NCBI RefSeq assembly: GCF_902826655.1
Contig: NZ_CADEFR010000032.1
Location: 1 to 39,340, forward strand
Length of the DNA stretch: 39,340 bases
Origin: an uncultured Methylibium sp.
GTDB taxonomy: Bacteria; Pseudomonadota; Gammaproteobacteria; Burkholderiales; Burkholderiaceae_C
Direction of reading: 5' to 3'
Each line of letters starts with the position of its first letter. Position 1 is the first letter of the stretch. The notes under the pieces are model-generated. The model was given only the letters and a program-made list of their open reading frames with translations. It was not told the origin of the DNA and ran no database searches. Below are positions 25,474 to 34,259 of the stretch, piece by piece. Both the position numbers and the translations under genes were made by a program.

Positions 25474-25479
25474 ATTCTA
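25474..25479 (-). promoter_or_regulatory. Candidate -10 box for leaderless lptM-lysA transcript
   Basis: Read leftward, TAGAAT ends six bases before the lptM ATG, which would place the start of transcription on the A of the ATG. No good -35 is visible. The 15 bp between the divergent lptM and cyaY starts hold nothing else; a plus-strand TAGAAT at 25444-25449 could serve cyaY. Confidence 0.35.
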
Positions 25480-25482
25480 CGA

Positions 25483-25848
25483 ATGAGCCCTTCCGCACCG
25501 ACCCGGTCGCTGAGCGACGCCGACTACCAATCGCTGACTCGCGCGCTGCTGAGTGGCATCGAGCTGCAGATCGACCGGTGGCTGCAGCAGGATGTGGTGG
25601 ATATCGACGGCGCGCGCACCGGCGGCCTGCTCGAGTTGAGCTTTCCGAACGGCAGCAAGATCGTCGTCAACACGCAACCGCCGCTGCAGGAGATCTGGCT
25701 GGCTGCCCGCAGCGGCGGCTATCACTACCGCCATGTCGACGGCCGGTGGCACGACACCAAGACCGGCGAGGAGTTCTTCGCCGTGCTGTCGCGCTGCGCC
25801 AGTGAACAGGCCGGCAAGCCGTTGACGTTCGAGGCGGCGGCCGGCTGA
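25483..25848 (+). CDS. cyaY: Iron donor protein CyaY (bacterial frataxin)
   Basis: CyaY binds iron and modulates IscS activity during iron-sulfur cluster assembly. The 121-residue product is the usual length. It has the acidic first helix (SDADYQSLTRALLSGIELQI), DVVDIDGARTGGLLELSFPN, the conserved strand KIVVNTQPPLQEIWLAARSG, then GGYHYRH and WHDTKTGEEFFAVLSRCA. The ATG at 25483 fits. It is divergent from lptM-lysA, and its stop is one base away from the stop of the convergent mrcA. Confidence 0.95.
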   Translation: MSPSAPTRSLSDADYQSLTRALLSGIELQIDRWLQQDVVDIDGARTGGLLELSFPNGSKIVVNTQPPLQEIWLAARSGGYHYRHVDGRWHDTKTGEEFFAVLSRCASEQAGKPLTFEAAAG

Positions 25849-25849
25849 G

Positions 25850-28231
25850 TCAGTTCTTGAACAGGTCGAGGATGCTCTTGCGCTCTTCCTCGGTGGTCGG
25901 CACCGCGGGCGGCTCCTCCAGGCCCACGCTGCTGATGCCGTTGCCGGGGCCGTACTCGTCGTAGTACCACTCGCCGCCGACGTTGATCAGCCCGGGCGGC
26001 GCGACGAACTCGCTGGGCTTCGAGCCCTTCAGTACCACGCCCATGTAGTCGATCCACACCGGCAGCGACAGGCCGCCGCCGGTCTCGCGGTCTCCCAGCT
26101 TGCGCGGCTGGTCGTAGCCGATCCACACCACCCCGACCACGCCCTGGCTGAAGCCGGCGAACCAGGTGTCGTGCGAGTCGTTGGTGGTCCCCGTCTTGCC
26201 ATAGACGTCGGACCGCTTGAGCGTGGCTTGCGCGCGCGCCGCCGTACCGGTGCGGGTGACTTCCTGCAGCAGGCTGTCCATCACGAAGGCATTGCGGGCG
26301 TCGATGACGCGCGCGCTCTCGGCCGGCGGCGCCGGTTCGGACTGGACCAGGATGCGGCCCTTGTTGTCGGTGACGCGCGTCACCAGCAGCGGGCTGACCC
26401 GGTAGCCTCCGTTGGCGAACACCGAATAGGCCGTCGCCATCTGCAGCGGCGTGACCGAGCCCGTGCCCAGCGCCATCGGGAGATAGGGCAGGTGCTTCTC
26501 GGCGTCGAAGCCGAAGCGCGCGATCCAGCTCTGCGCATAGCCCGTGCCGATGGCCTCGAGGATGCGGATCGACACCATGTTCTTGGATTTCGCCAGCGCG
26601 CGCCGCATCGACATCGGGCCTTCGAAGGTCCCGTCGTAGTTCTTGGGCTCCCACGGCTGGCTGCCGGTGGTCGCGGCGTCGAAGAACAGCGGCGCGTCGT
26701 TGATCACGGTGGCCGGCGTGAAGCCCTTCTCCAGCGCGGCGGAGTAGATGAAGGGCTTGAAGCTCGATCCCGGCTGCCGCCACGCCTGGGTCGCGTGGTT
26801 GAACTTGCTCTTGGCGTGGTCGAAGCCGCCGACCATGGTGCGGATCGCGCCGGTGCGCGCGTCGACCGAGACGAAGGCGCCCTCGACTTCCGGCACCTGG
26901 GTGATCGACCAGGCGTCCTTCGCGCCCTTGATGACGCGGACGACGGCGCCGCGACGGACCTGGACCGTCGGCTTGGCCTTGGGCGCCAGGCCCGAGGTGG
27001 CGGGACGCAGGCCTTCTCCGGTGATCGTCAGCGTTTCGCCGCTCTGCAGCACGGCCACGACCTTCTTCGGGTCGGCCTCGAGCACGACGGCCGCCTTGAT
27101 CTCGTCGTTGTCCGGGTGCTCGTCCAGGGCCTCGGCGATGCGTGCGTCGAGCGCCTTCGGGTCCTTGGGCAGGTCGACGTAGCCTTCGGGGCCCCGGTAC
27201 ACCTGACGCTTCTCGTAGTCGGTGATGCCGCGACGCAAGGCGCGGTAGGCGGCCTCCTGCTCGACCGAGCGCACGCTGGTGTAGACGTGCAGGCCGCGCG
27301 TGTAGGCGCTCTCGCCGTACTGCGCGAAGATCAGCTGGCGCGCCGCCTCGGCGACGTACTCGGCGTGCAGCGGCACGTCGAGGTTGCGCCGGTACTTGAG
27401 GCGCTCGGCCTTGGCCGCCTCGGCCTGCTCCTCGGTGACGTAGCCGTTCTCGAACATCCGCTCGATGATGTACTGCTGGCGCTGCCGCGCGCGGGTCGGG
27501 TTGGCGATCGGGTTGTAGGCCGAGGGTGCCTTCGGCAGGCCGGCCAGCATCGCGGCCTCGGCGACGCTCACGTCCTTGAGCGGCTTGCCGAAGTAGATGT
27601 CCGACGCGGCCGCGAACCCGTAGGCGCGCTGGCCGAGGTAGATCTGGTTCATGTAGACCTCGAGGATCTGGTCCTTGCTGAGCTGGCTCTCGATCTTCAG
27701 CGCCAGCAGGATCTCGTAGATCTTCCGGGTCAGGGTCTTCTCGGTCGGCAGGTAGAAGTTGCGCGCGACCTGCATGGTGATGGTCGACGCCCCTTGGCTG
27801 CGCGACTCGCCGACGTTGGCGAGCCCGGCGCGCACGATGCCGATGTAGTCCACGCCGCCGTGCTGATAGAAGCGCGCGTCCTCGATGGACAGCACGGCCT
27901 CGCGCATGACCTTGGGGATGTCGGCGATCGGCGCGAACTGGCGGCGCTCTTCGCCGTACTCGCCGATCAGCACCTCGTCGGCCGAGTAGATGCGCATCGG
28001 CAGCTTGGGCCGATAGTCGGTCAGGCTGCTGATCTCGGGCAGGTTGGGATAGGCGACCGACAAGGCGATCGCTGCGAGGGCGAGGCCGCCGAGGGCCGCG
28101 GCCAGCGCCAAGCCGACCAGGGCCAGCAGTGCCTGCAGCGGCCACCGGACGGCGGCCGGCAGATTGGAGAGGAAACCGGAGAACAGGGGCTTCGACGGGC
28201 CGGCGGGGGGCGTGCTTTCGTGGGCGCTCAT
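25850..28231 (-). CDS. mrcA: Penicillin-binding protein 1A (bifunctional transglycosylase/transpeptidase)
   Basis: PBP1a polymerises glycan strands and cross-links peptidoglycan at the inner membrane. The 793-residue product has a signal anchor (about residues 31-60), then the GT51 domain with SIEDARFYQHGGVDYIGIVR (catalytic Glu117), GASTITMQVARNFYL and KIYEILLALKIESQLSKDQI. An OB-like insertion is followed by the transpeptidase with SSFK (near residue 489), SKN (ALAKSKNMVSIR) and KTG (DVYGKTGTTNDSHDTWF). All catalytic motifs are intact. The ATG at 28231 has an AGGAGG site; the frame is open 30 codons further upstream. It is divergent from pilM, the usual arrangement in proteobacteria. Confidence 0.96.
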   Translation of the reverse strand: MSAHESTPPAGPSKPLFSGFLSNLPAAVRWPLQALLALVGLALAAALGGLALAAIALSVAYPNLPEISSLTDYRPKLPMRIYSADEVLIGEYGEERRQFAPIADIPKVMREAVLSIEDARFYQHGGVDYIGIVRAGLANVGESRSQGASTITMQVARNFYLPTEKTLTRKIYEILLALKIESQLSKDQILEVYMNQIYLGQRAYGFAAASDIYFGKPLKDVSVAEAAMLAGLPKAPSAYNPIANPTRARQRQQYIIERMFENGYVTEEQAEAAKAERLKYRRNLDVPLHAEYVAEAARQLIFAQYGESAYTRGLHVYTSVRSVEQEAAYRALRRGITDYEKRQVYRGPEGYVDLPKDPKALDARIAEALDEHPDNDEIKAAVVLEADPKKVVAVLQSGETLTITGEGLRPATSGLAPKAKPTVQVRRGAVVRVIKGAKDAWSITQVPEVEGAFVSVDARTGAIRTMVGGFDHAKSKFNHATQAWRQPGSSFKPFIYSAALEKGFTPATVINDAPLFFDAATTGSQPWEPKNYDGTFEGPMSMRRALAKSKNMVSIRILEAIGTGYAQSWIARFGFDAEKHLPYLPMALGTGSVTPLQMATAYSVFANGGYRVSPLLVTRVTDNKGRILVQSEPAPPAESARVIDARNAFVMDSLLQEVTRTGTAARAQATLKRSDVYGKTGTTNDSHDTWFAGFSQGVVGVVWIGYDQPRKLGDRETGGGLSLPVWIDYMGVVLKGSKPSEFVAPPGLINVGGEWYYDEYGPGNGISSVGLEEPPAVPTTEEERKSILDLFKN

Positions 28232-28253
28232 GAGCCTCCTGCTAGGGTCAACG

Positions 28254-28259
28254 ATTATA
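28254..28259 (-). promoter_or_regulatory. Candidate mrcA promoter -10 (TATAAT)
   Basis: A perfect TATAAT on the minus strand predicts a start near 28247 and a leader of about 15 bases containing the AGGAGG site. The -35 region is poor. The remaining part of the 243-bp mrcA-pilM gap (28260-28400) shows nothing I can name. Confidence 0.5.
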
Positions 28260-28400
28260 GAAACGCACCGAGTCCGGTCCCGGCCCTGGAATCCGAGCGT
28301 CGACGAGGTGCTTGCGCACACGCAGAAGTGACAGCTTGTTCAGCGTGTGAGTTTTGCAACGGGAGGCCGTGGCGCGCCTGCCCAAGGCGGTCCTAAAGCA

Positions 28401-28429
28401 TTGGGACACAAAGGCTTTACTGCTAGCAT
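28401..28429 (+). promoter_or_regulatory. Candidate pilMNOPQ promoter
   Basis: TTGGGA (28401-28406), a 17-base spacer and TAGCAT (28424-28429) preceded by TGC, an extended -10. It predicts a start near 28436 and a leader of about 40 bases with GGGAGA before the pilM GTG. Confidence 0.5.
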
Positions 28430-28474
28430 TGAAGTAACTTCTTAACAGCCGAAGCACGGCGAGCGGGAGACCGA

Positions 28475-29554
28475 GTGGGCTTTCTTGACGGGTTGATGGG
28501 GGGCAAGCAAGCGCCGCTCGTCGGGCTGGACATCAGCTCATCGAGCGTCAAGCTCGTCGAGTTGGCTCAATCCGGGTCGGGCGAGTACGTGCTCGAGCGC
28601 TTTGCGACCGAGAGCTTTGAAAAGGGCTGGATCGCCGACGGCCAGATCGAGAAGTTCGACGAGGTCGCCGACGCCGTGCGGCGCGTGGTCAGCAAGAGCG
28701 GTACCAAGACCAAGCGCGTGGCGCTGGCAATGCCGCAATCGGCGGTGATCACCAAGAAGATCATGCTGCCGGCGGGCCTGCGCGACGAGGAACTGGAACT
28801 CCAGGTCGAGTCCGAGGCCAACCAGTACATCCCCTTTTCGCTCGACGAAGTCAGCCTGGACTTCTGCGTGGTCGGCCCGAGCCCCAGTTCGGCCGGCGAC
28901 GTCGAGGTGCTGATTGCTGCATCGCGGAAAGACCGGGTGCAGGACCGTCAGGGGCTGGCCGAGGCGGCCGGCCTGAAGCCGGTCGTGCTGGACATCGAGT
29001 CTCATGCGTCGCGGCTGGCCATGACGCGCATCGTGTCGGCGCTGCCGAACGAGGGTCGGGACGCCTTGGTGGCGCTGTTCGAGATCGGTGCCGAGACGAC
29101 CAGCCTGAAGGTGCTGCGCGATGAAGAGCTGCTGTACGACCGCGACCAGGCGTTCGGCGGCTCGCAGCTCACGCAGATGATCTCGCGCCAGTACGGCTTC
29201 TCCTTCGAGGAAGCCGAGCAGAAGAAGCTGGCGAGCGACCTGCCCGAGGACTATGAATCCAGCCTGCTGGTGCCCTTCGTCGACAGCCTCGCCCAGGAGA
29301 TCGGCCGGGCGCTGCAGTACTTCTTCACCAGCACGCCGCACCACAAGGTGCACTACGTGATGCTGGGTGGCGGCACGGCGACGCTGCCGGGCCTGAAGGA
29401 ACGCGTGACCGAACTGACCGGCTTCGCGTCGATGGTCGTGAATCCCTTCGAGGGCATGCGCCTCGGCTCGGCGGTGCGCGAAAGCAAGCTGCGCCGCGAG
29501 GCCCCGGCCTACCTGACCGCTTGCGGCCTGGCGATGCGGAGATTCCTGTCATGA
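28475..29554 (+). CDS. pilM: Type IV pilus assembly protein PilM
   Basis: PilM is an actin-like cytoplasmic ATP-binding protein that binds the N-terminus of PilN and links the alignment complex to the motor ATPases. The 359-residue product has LVGLDISSSSVKLVELAQSG (phosphate loop 1), MPQSAVITKKIMLPAGLRDE, EANQYIPFSLDEVSLDFCVV, ALFEIGAETTSLKVLRDEEL, LLYDRDQAFGGSQLTQMISR and YVMLGGGTATLPGLKERVTE (adenosine motif). It starts with GTG at 28475 behind GGGAGA. The stop overlaps pilN (ATGA). It is the first gene of pilMNOPQ. Confidence 0.96.
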   Translation: MGFLDGLMGGKQAPLVGLDISSSSVKLVELAQSGSGEYVLERFATESFEKGWIADGQIEKFDEVADAVRRVVSKSGTKTKRVALAMPQSAVITKKIMLPAGLRDEELELQVESEANQYIPFSLDEVSLDFCVVGPSPSSAGDVEVLIAASRKDRVQDRQGLAEAAGLKPVVLDIESHASRLAMTRIVSALPNEGRDALVALFEIGAETTSLKVLRDEELLYDRDQAFGGSQLTQMISRQYGFSFEEAEQKKLASDLPEDYESSLLVPFVDSLAQEIGRALQYFFTSTPHHKVHYVMLGGGTATLPGLKERVTELTGFASMVVNPFEGMRLGSAVRESKLRREAPAYLTACGLAMRRFLS

Positions 29555-30180
29555 TTCTCATCAACCTTCTCCCGCACCGCGAGGAGAGGCGTCAGCGCCG
29601 CAAGAAGGCCTTCTTCGCCGGCCTCGGCGTTGCCGCCGCTGCGGGCATCGCGGTCGCCGGCATGTGGTACCTGGTGCTGCAGCAGATGATCAGCACGCAG
29701 CAGGAGCGCAACGCCTTCCTGAGCGCCGAGATCAAGAAGCTCGAAGAGCAGATCAAGGACATCGCCACGCTCAAGGCCGAGATCGACAGCCTCAAGGCGC
29801 GCCAGAAGGCGGTCGAGGATCTGCAGACCGATCGCAACGTGCCGGTCTACCTGCTCAACGAGCTGGTGAAGCAGACGCCCGAAGGCGTCTATCTGACGGC
29901 CATCAAGCAGGACGGCCAGGTCGTCGCGGTCAACGGCATCGCGCAGACCAACGAGCGGGTGTCGGAGTTCCTGCGCAATACGGCCTACAACTCGACCTGG
30001 CTCGAGCGTCCGGAGCTCGTCGAGATCAAGGCTGCGAACCTGACGACCGCTAACCGCGAGCAGAAGCGCTTGTTCGACTTCTCGATGAGGATCACGATCA
30101 AGCGCCCGCAGGAAGCCGACAAGCAGGCTGCGCCAGGTGCAGGCGGTGCTTCGGCGCCGGCTGCGGTGCCGAGGTCCTGA
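29551..30180 (+). CDS. pilN: Type IV pilus inner-membrane protein PilN
   Basis: PilN pairs with PilO in the inner membrane and holds PilM through its N-terminal tail. The 209-residue product begins MILINLLPHREERRQRRKKA, containing the conserved INLLPHRE PilM-binding motif. A transmembrane helix (FFAGLGVAAAAGIAVAGMW), a coiled coil (AEIKKLEEQIKDIATLKAEI) and a ferredoxin-like domain (PVYLLNELVKQTPEGVYLTA) follow. The ATG at 29551 overlaps the pilM stop by 4 bp. Confidence 0.95.
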   Translation: MILINLLPHREERRQRRKKAFFAGLGVAAAAGIAVAGMWYLVLQQMISTQQERNAFLSAEIKKLEEQIKDIATLKAEIDSLKARQKAVEDLQTDRNVPVYLLNELVKQTPEGVYLTAIKQDGQVVAVNGIAQTNERVSEFLRNTAYNSTWLERPELVEIKAANLTTANREQKRLFDFSMRITIKRPQEADKQAAPGAGGASAPAAVPRS

Positions 30181-30190
30181 GGGAGCAGCC

Positions 30191-30910
30191 ATGGCATCGA
30201 AGAAGAACATCAACGTCGATCTGAACTCGGTCCTGCACGAGCTGTCCGGGCAGTTCCGCGGCCTGAACACGAGCGAACCCGGGCAATGGCCGTGGCTGCC
30301 GAAGGCGGCGGCATTCCTCGCCGTCGCGCTGGCCATGGTGGTCTTCGGATGGTTCCTGCTGTTGTCGTCGACCACCGACGAGCTCGAGGCCGAGCGTGCG
30401 CGTGAGCCGGGGCTGCGGCAGGACTACCGCAACAAGCTGGCCCAGGCCGTGAATCTGGACGAGCTGCGCAAGCAGAAGATCCAGGTGCAGGAGTACGTGA
30501 CCCAGCTCGAGAAGCAACTTCCCGGCAAGGCCGAGATGGACGCGTTGCTGTCCGACATCAACCAGGCGGGCCTGGGCCGCGGCCTGCAGTTCGAGCTGTT
30601 CCGCCCCGGCCAGGTGGCGGTCAAGGACTATTACGCCGAACTGCCGATCTCGATCAAGGTGACCGGGCGATACCACGACATCGGCGCATTCGCGTCCGAC
30701 GTCGCCAACCTCTCGCGCATCGTCACGCTGCACAACCTCAACATCACCGGGATCGGCCCGGGCGGGGCGCCGGCGACTGCCGCTACCGCGGGCACCGGCA
30801 ATCTGAGCATGGATGCGCTGGCGCGCACCTACCGCTACCTCGATCCGGCCGAGGTCGAGTCGCAGCGCAAGGCGAAGGACGCCGCGCAGAAGGCGGGAGC
30901 GAAGAAATGA
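30191..30910 (+). CDS. pilO: Type IV pilus inner-membrane protein PilO
   Basis: PilO forms a heterodimer with PilN and contacts PilP. The 239-residue product has a cytoplasmic start (MASKKNINVDLNSVLHELSG), a membrane helix near residues 39-60 (AAAFLAVALAMVVFGWFLLL), a coiled coil (ELRKQKIQVQEYVTQLEKQL) and a periplasmic domain with YYAELPISIKVTGRYHDIGA and LSRIVTLHNLNITG. GGGAGC stands before the ATG at 30191. The stop overlaps pilP (ATGA). Confidence 0.95.
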   Translation: MASKKNINVDLNSVLHELSGQFRGLNTSEPGQWPWLPKAAAFLAVALAMVVFGWFLLLSSTTDELEAERAREPGLRQDYRNKLAQAVNLDELRKQKIQVQEYVTQLEKQLPGKAEMDALLSDINQAGLGRGLQFELFRPGQVAVKDYYAELPISIKVTGRYHDIGAFASDVANLSRIVTLHNLNITGIGPGGAPATAATAGTGNLSMDALARTYRYLDPAEVESQRKAKDAAQKAGAKK

Positions 30911-31458
30911 AGACGCTGATCCGAGGGCTTGCCCGGGCGCGGCTGCTGCCGGTTCTGTCGGTTTCCTTGCTGGTGGCCGCCTGTGGGACCGAGCAGGAAG
31001 AGTTGCGCGTGTGGATGGACCAGCAGAAGCGCGAGGTGCGCCCGAACATCGCGCCGTTGTCGCCCCCGAAGCGCTTCGACCCGCAGGCCTATGAGCAGGC
31101 GAGGGCGGTGGAGCCTTTCAGCAGCCAGAAGCTGACCGTGGCGCTCAAGCAGGAGGCGCGTCAGCCGAATTCCCTGCTGGCCGGCGAACTGAACCGCCGC
31201 AAGGAGCCGCTCGAGGCCTATCCGCTCGACTCGATGAGCATGGTCGGCAGCGTCGCCCGCCAGGGGCGGCCTTACGCCTTGCTGCGCGTCGACAACCTGC
31301 TCTACCAGGTCAAGGTGGGGGACTACCTCGGTCAGAACTACGGGAAGATCACCAAGATCTCCGAGACCGAGGTGTCCGTGCGTGAAGTCGTTCAGGATGC
31401 CGCGGGTGAATGGATAGAGCGTCCCTCTGCCTTGCAGCTGCAGGAGAAGGCGCGATGA
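30907..31458 (+). CDS. pilP: Type IV pilus lipoprotein PilP
   Basis: PilP is an inner-membrane lipoprotein that bridges PilN/PilO to the N0 region of the PilQ secretin. The 183-residue product has the lipobox LLVAACGTEQ (Cys26). A disordered linker follows, including EELRVWMDQQKREVRPNI and the PPKRFDPQAY PilO-binding-type segment. The beta domain has LDSMSMVGSVARQGRPYALL and VKVGDYLGQNYGKITKISET. It overlaps pilO by 4 bp and pilQ by 4 bp. Confidence 0.95.
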   Translation: MKTLIRGLARARLLPVLSVSLLVAACGTEQEELRVWMDQQKREVRPNIAPLSPPKRFDPQAYEQARAVEPFSSQKLTVALKQEARQPNSLLAGELNRRKEPLEAYPLDSMSMVGSVARQGRPYALLRVDNLLYQVKVGDYLGQNYGKITKISETEVSVREVVQDAAGEWIERPSALQLQEKAR

Positions 31459-33644
31459 GAACAGCTTGGGAGATCACGACCATGAACCAGTGGCGAGTTG
31501 CCGCCGTCGCGCTGTCGATGCTTTTGGCCGCTTTCGGCGCATCGGCGCAGAACGCCATCCAGTCGATCAACAGCACCCAGCAGGGAACGGCTGACGTCGT
31601 CCGCATCGAGCTGAGCGAGCCCCTGGCCGCCGTGCCGACGGGCTTCGCGGTCCAGACTCCGCCGCGCGTTGCGATCGATCTGCCGGGGATCTCGAACGCG
31701 ATGGGGCGCAGCACCGTCGACATCAACCAGGGCAATCTGCGGTCGGTGGGTGTGGCGCAGGCCGGGGATCGCACGCGACTCGTCCTCAACCTCCGCCAGC
31801 CCGGTACCTATGCGGCGACGCTCGAAGGCAAGGTCCTCGTGCTGACGCTCCAGACCACCGGCAGCGGGATCGCCGCTGCGGCCAGTCCGTCGGCACCCGC
31901 TGCTGCAACGGCTGCGACGCCTTCCCCCGTGCGCTTTGCGGACAGCCAGAACCAGGCGCCTCAGGTGCTGCGCCAGCTCGACTTCCGTCGCGGACCGGAT
32001 GGAGCCGGACGTGTGGTCGTCGAGCTGCCCAGCAACCAGGTCGGCGTCGACATTCGCCAGCAGGGGCAGAACCTGGTGGTCGAATTCCTGAAGACCAACC
32101 TGCCGGAGAACCTCCGCCGTCGCCTCGACGTGACCGACTTCGGTACCCCGGTGCGCACCGTCTCGACCTTCCAGAGCGGTGACAAGGTCCGTATGGTGGT
32201 GGAGCCGACCGGCGTCTGGGAACACAGTGCCTACCAGACCGACAACCAGTTCGTGCTGGAGGTGCGGCCGCAGAAGGTCGATCCCAACAAGTTGACCCAA
32301 GGCCCGGGCTACGCCGGCGAGAAGCTGTCGCTGAACTTCCAGAGCATCGAGGTCCGGGCGCTGCTGCAGGTCATCGCAGACTTCACGAACTTCAACGTCG
32401 TGACCAGCGATACCGTGACCGGTAACGTGACCTTGCGGTTGAAGGACGTGCCCTGGGATCAGGCGCTCGACATCATCCTGCAGGCGAAGGGCCTGGGCGT
32501 GCGCAAGTCCGGCAACGTGCTGTGGATCGCGCCGAAGGATGAGATCGCGACCAAGGAGAAGCTCGAGCTGGAGTCGAAGGCGCAGATCGCGTCGCTGGAA
32601 CCTGTGCGCACGCAGGCCTTCCAGCTCAACTACGTGAAGGCCGAGGAAGTCGCCAAGGGACTGACCGGCCAGCAGAGCGGGCAGAACAGCGGCGGCGGCG
32701 GTGGCAGCGGTGGGCAGTCGACCAACAGCCGCATCCTGTCGCCCCGCGGCAGCCTCGTGTACGAGAGCCGCACCAACCAGCTGTTCATCAGCGACATCCC
32801 GTCCAAGCTCGAGGAAGTCGCACAGATCATCGCTCGCATCGACATCCCGGTGCGGCAGGTGCTGATCGAGGCGCGGATCGTCGAGGCGACGGACACCTTC
32901 GGGCAGTCTCTCGGCGTGAAGCTCGGCGTGAACCAGGTCGTGCCGTCGCGCAACGTGGCCTACGGCGGCAACTATCTCGGCGTCGGCGAGACGACGGGCC
33001 AGACCCCGCCCAATCCAGGCGGCTACGTGCCGAACACCTACCTCGTGAATCTGCCGGCCATCGGCCAGAACGGCTACAACGCGGGCTCGTTCGCCGTGTC
33101 CCTGTTCAACAGTGCGATGACGCGCTTCCTGAACCTGGAGATCTCCGCGCTCGAGGCGGATGGCAAGGGCAAGATCGTTTCCAGCCCGCGCATCGTCACG
33201 GCCGACCAGGTCAAGGCCCTGATCGAACAAGGCACCGAGATTCCCTATCAGACCGCCACCTCGAGCGGCGCGACGGCGATCCAGTTCCGCAAGGCCGTGC
33301 TCAAGCTCGAAGTCACGCCGCAGATCACGCCCGAGGGCAACATCATCCTCGACGTCGACGTCAACAAGGACAGTGCGGGCGCGACGACCGCGGCCGGCAT
33401 CCTGATCAACACCAAGCACGTGAAGACGCAGGTGCTGGTCGACAACGGCGGCACGGTCGTGATCGGTGGCATCTTCGAGCAGACCGAGCAGACCGACACG
33501 ACGAAGGTGCCGGTGCTGGGCGACGTGCCGTATCTGGGCGCGCTGTTCCGCACGAAGACGCGCACCGCGAACAAGACCGAACTGCTGGTCTTCCTCACCC
33601 CGAAGGTGGTGATGGACCGCTCGTCGGCTGCCGCCCAGCGCTGA
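31455..33644 (+). CDS. pilQ: Type IV pilus secretin PilQ
   Basis: PilQ is the outer-membrane channel for the type IV pilus. The 729-residue product has a signal peptide ending ASAQ and two AMIN domains that bind peptidoglycan (about residues 35-130 and 168-275). An STN/N0 domain (LSLNFQSIEVRALLQVIADF, about 290-350) and an N1 domain (about 384-470) interrupted by a Gly/Ser-rich insert follow. The secretin barrel has the signature VPVLGDVPYLGALFRTKTRT, then ELLVFLTPKVV. The ATG at 31455 overlaps the pilP stop; a second in-frame ATG at 31482 (MNQWRVAAVALSMLL) gives a more usual signal peptide and is a realistic alternative. Confidence 0.95.
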   Translation: MRTAWEITTMNQWRVAAVALSMLLAAFGASAQNAIQSINSTQQGTADVVRIELSEPLAAVPTGFAVQTPPRVAIDLPGISNAMGRSTVDINQGNLRSVGVAQAGDRTRLVLNLRQPGTYAATLEGKVLVLTLQTTGSGIAAAASPSAPAAATAATPSPVRFADSQNQAPQVLRQLDFRRGPDGAGRVVVELPSNQVGVDIRQQGQNLVVEFLKTNLPENLRRRLDVTDFGTPVRTVSTFQSGDKVRMVVEPTGVWEHSAYQTDNQFVLEVRPQKVDPNKLTQGPGYAGEKLSLNFQSIEVRALLQVIADFTNFNVVTSDTVTGNVTLRLKDVPWDQALDIILQAKGLGVRKSGNVLWIAPKDEIATKEKLELESKAQIASLEPVRTQAFQLNYVKAEEVAKGLTGQQSGQNSGGGGGSGGQSTNSRILSPRGSLVYESRTNQLFISDIPSKLEEVAQIIARIDIPVRQVLIEARIVEATDTFGQSLGVKLGVNQVVPSRNVAYGGNYLGVGETTGQTPPNPGGYVPNTYLVNLPAIGQNGYNAGSFAVSLFNSAMTRFLNLEISALEADGKGKIVSSPRIVTADQVKALIEQGTEIPYQTATSSGATAIQFRKAVLKLEVTPQITPEGNIILDVDVNKDSAGATTAAGILINTKHVKTQVLVDNGGTVVIGGIFEQTEQTDTTKVPVLGDVPYLGALFRTKTRTANKTELLVFLTPKVVMDRSSAAAQR

Positions 33645-33674
33645 CCCTCCAGGGCCGCCATCCGGAGGCCGCCG

Positions 33675-34229
33675 ATGCGCCTGGCGCTCGTCGGTCTGCC
33701 GGGATCCGGAAAGTCGTCCGTGGGGCGACTTCTGGCCCGCCGGCTCGACGTCGGTTTCCTCGATACCGACAGCGTCATCGAGAAGCGCCTGGGTGAGCCG
33801 ATCCGCAGCTTCTTCGACCGTGCCGGCGAGGCGCGTTTCCGCGAGATCGAACAGGCCGTCGTGGCCGAGCTTTGCGCCGACCATGACGGGGTGCTGGCCA
33901 CCGGAGGAGGGGCGGTCCTGCGCGAGGCCAACCGGCGCGCCCTGCACGACTCTGCGACGGTCATCTACCTGAGGTCGTCGCCCGACGAGCTCCAGCGCCG
34001 CCTGCGGCACGACACACAACGCCCGCTGCTGCAGGTCAAGGACCCGAGGGCCAAGCTGCAGGAGCTCTATCGGGAGCGCGATCCGCTCTACCGCGAGACG
34101 GCCCACTTCGTCATCGAGACCGGTCGCCCGACCGTCCATACGCTCGTCGGCATGATCCTGATGCAGCTCGAGCTCGCCGGCATCGTCGATCCGGCCCGCG
34201 TGCCCTCTCCGGTCGAACCGCCGCGTTGA
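33675..34229 (+). CDS. aroK: Shikimate kinase
   Basis: AroK phosphorylates shikimate at the 3-OH with ATP, in the chorismate pathway. The 184-residue product has Walker A LVGLPGSGKSSVGRLLARRL, FLDTDSVIEKRLG (shikimate/Mg region), FREIEQAVVAEL, ATGGGAVLREANR (Walker B-type GGG) and a lid region RRLRHDTQRPLLQ with the expected Arg. The ATG at 33675 lies 30 bp after pilQ. It is followed by aroB; pilQ-aroK-aroB is a common proteobacterial order. Confidence 0.96.
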   Translation: MRLALVGLPGSGKSSVGRLLARRLDVGFLDTDSVIEKRLGEPIRSFFDRAGEARFREIEQAVVAELCADHDGVLATGGGAVLREANRRALHDSATVIYLRSSPDELQRRLRHDTQRPLLQVKDPRAKLQELYRERDPLYRETAHFVIETGRPTVHTLVGMILMQLELAGIVDPARVPSPVEPPR

Positions 34230-34253
34230 GGCGAAGAGGGCGCCGCTTAAAAT
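34226..34253 (+). promoter_or_regulatory. Candidate aroB promoter giving a leaderless transcript
   Basis: TTGAGG (34226-34231, overlapping the aroK stop), a 16-base spacer and TAAAAT (34248-34253, 5 of 6). The -10 ends six bases before the aroB ATG at 34260, so transcription should start on or next to the A of the ATG. No ribosome site stands at a workable distance. Confidence 0.5.
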
Positions 34254-34259
34254 AGCGGC

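Noticed and set aside
26171-28396. A 741-codon plus-strand open frame opposite mrcA
   Set aside because: Shadow of mrcA, whose catalytic motifs are complete on the other strand.
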